From: Actinomycetota bacterium | GTDB lineage: Bacteria; Actinomycetota; Thermoleophilia; Solirubrobacterales; 70-9 | Assembly: GCA_018268695.1 (NCBI GenBank) | Contig: JAFDWD010001016.1 | Coordinates: forward strand, 1-5,503 | Length of the DNA: 5,503 nucleotides | Direction of reading: 5' to 3' | In this document: positions 5,480-5,503 of the stretch, one piece after another | How the letters are laid out: every line of letters begins with the position of its first letter | Position numbering within the stretch: the first letter of the stretch is position 1 | Notes under the pieces: generated by a model | What the model was told of the DNA's origin: nothing | The model's input: only the letters and a program-made list of their open reading frames with translations | Databases searched by the model: none | Program-made: the position numbers and the translations under genes

Positions 5480-5503
5480 TGCGTTCGTACTTAGAGCCGT
5501 ATA

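Noticed and set aside
5481..5503. Promoter for a further gene at the right edge
   Set aside because: A TATA sequence at the very edge hints at a -10 box, but no -35 box sits at the right distance and the window ends there.

Overview
The window is very GC-rich (about 70% by eye) with strong G/C third-position bias. All seven genes lie on the plus strand and are tightly packed. The protein types (two small PadR regulators, a DHA2-type MFS pump, a two-domain ChrA) and the probable leaderless transcripts suggest a high-GC actinobacterium. Thermoleophilia (Solirubrobacter-like) is a plausible guess, but there is no rRNA or marker gene to prove it. No tRNA, rRNA, CRISPR array, insertion sequence or phage gene is visible.

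Layout. (1) Positions 1-512: the 3' end of an integral membrane protein gene of the uncharacterised COG4280 type, followed with an ATGA overlap by a small two-helix membrane protein whose frame runs on, probably spuriously, into the next gene. (2) 390-1638: a promoter-like element, a PadR regulator (425-745) and a GTGA-overlapping six-helix membrane protein (742-1638), forming a regulator/membrane-protein pair of unknown function. (3) 1651-3266: a promoter-like element and a single 14-helix MFS exporter gene. (4) 3311-5424: a PAP2/BcrC-like membrane phosphatase, a second PadR regulator 4 bases downstream, and a chromate transporter gene (chrA) that overlaps the regulator by 8 bases. The last 79 bases hold only a short hairpin.

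How the parts fit together. Each PadR gene is translationally coupled to a membrane protein gene, which suggests each repressor controls its own membrane partner: the unknown six-helix protein in the first case and chromate efflux in the second. The two promoter-like elements at 390-418 and 1651-1679 share the same geometry (17-base spacer, then exactly six bases from the -10 box to the ATG). This predicts leaderless mRNAs that start at the start codon. By contrast, chrA has a near-perfect Shine-Dalgarno site inside the padR gene.

Most of the window is ordinary chromosomal content. The points most worth checking are the PadR/six-helix membrane pair, the paired leaderless promoters, the missing motif-B arginine in the MFS pump, and the gene 2 reading frame that runs 88 bases into padR. 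I found no clear sign of an undescribed multi-gene system.
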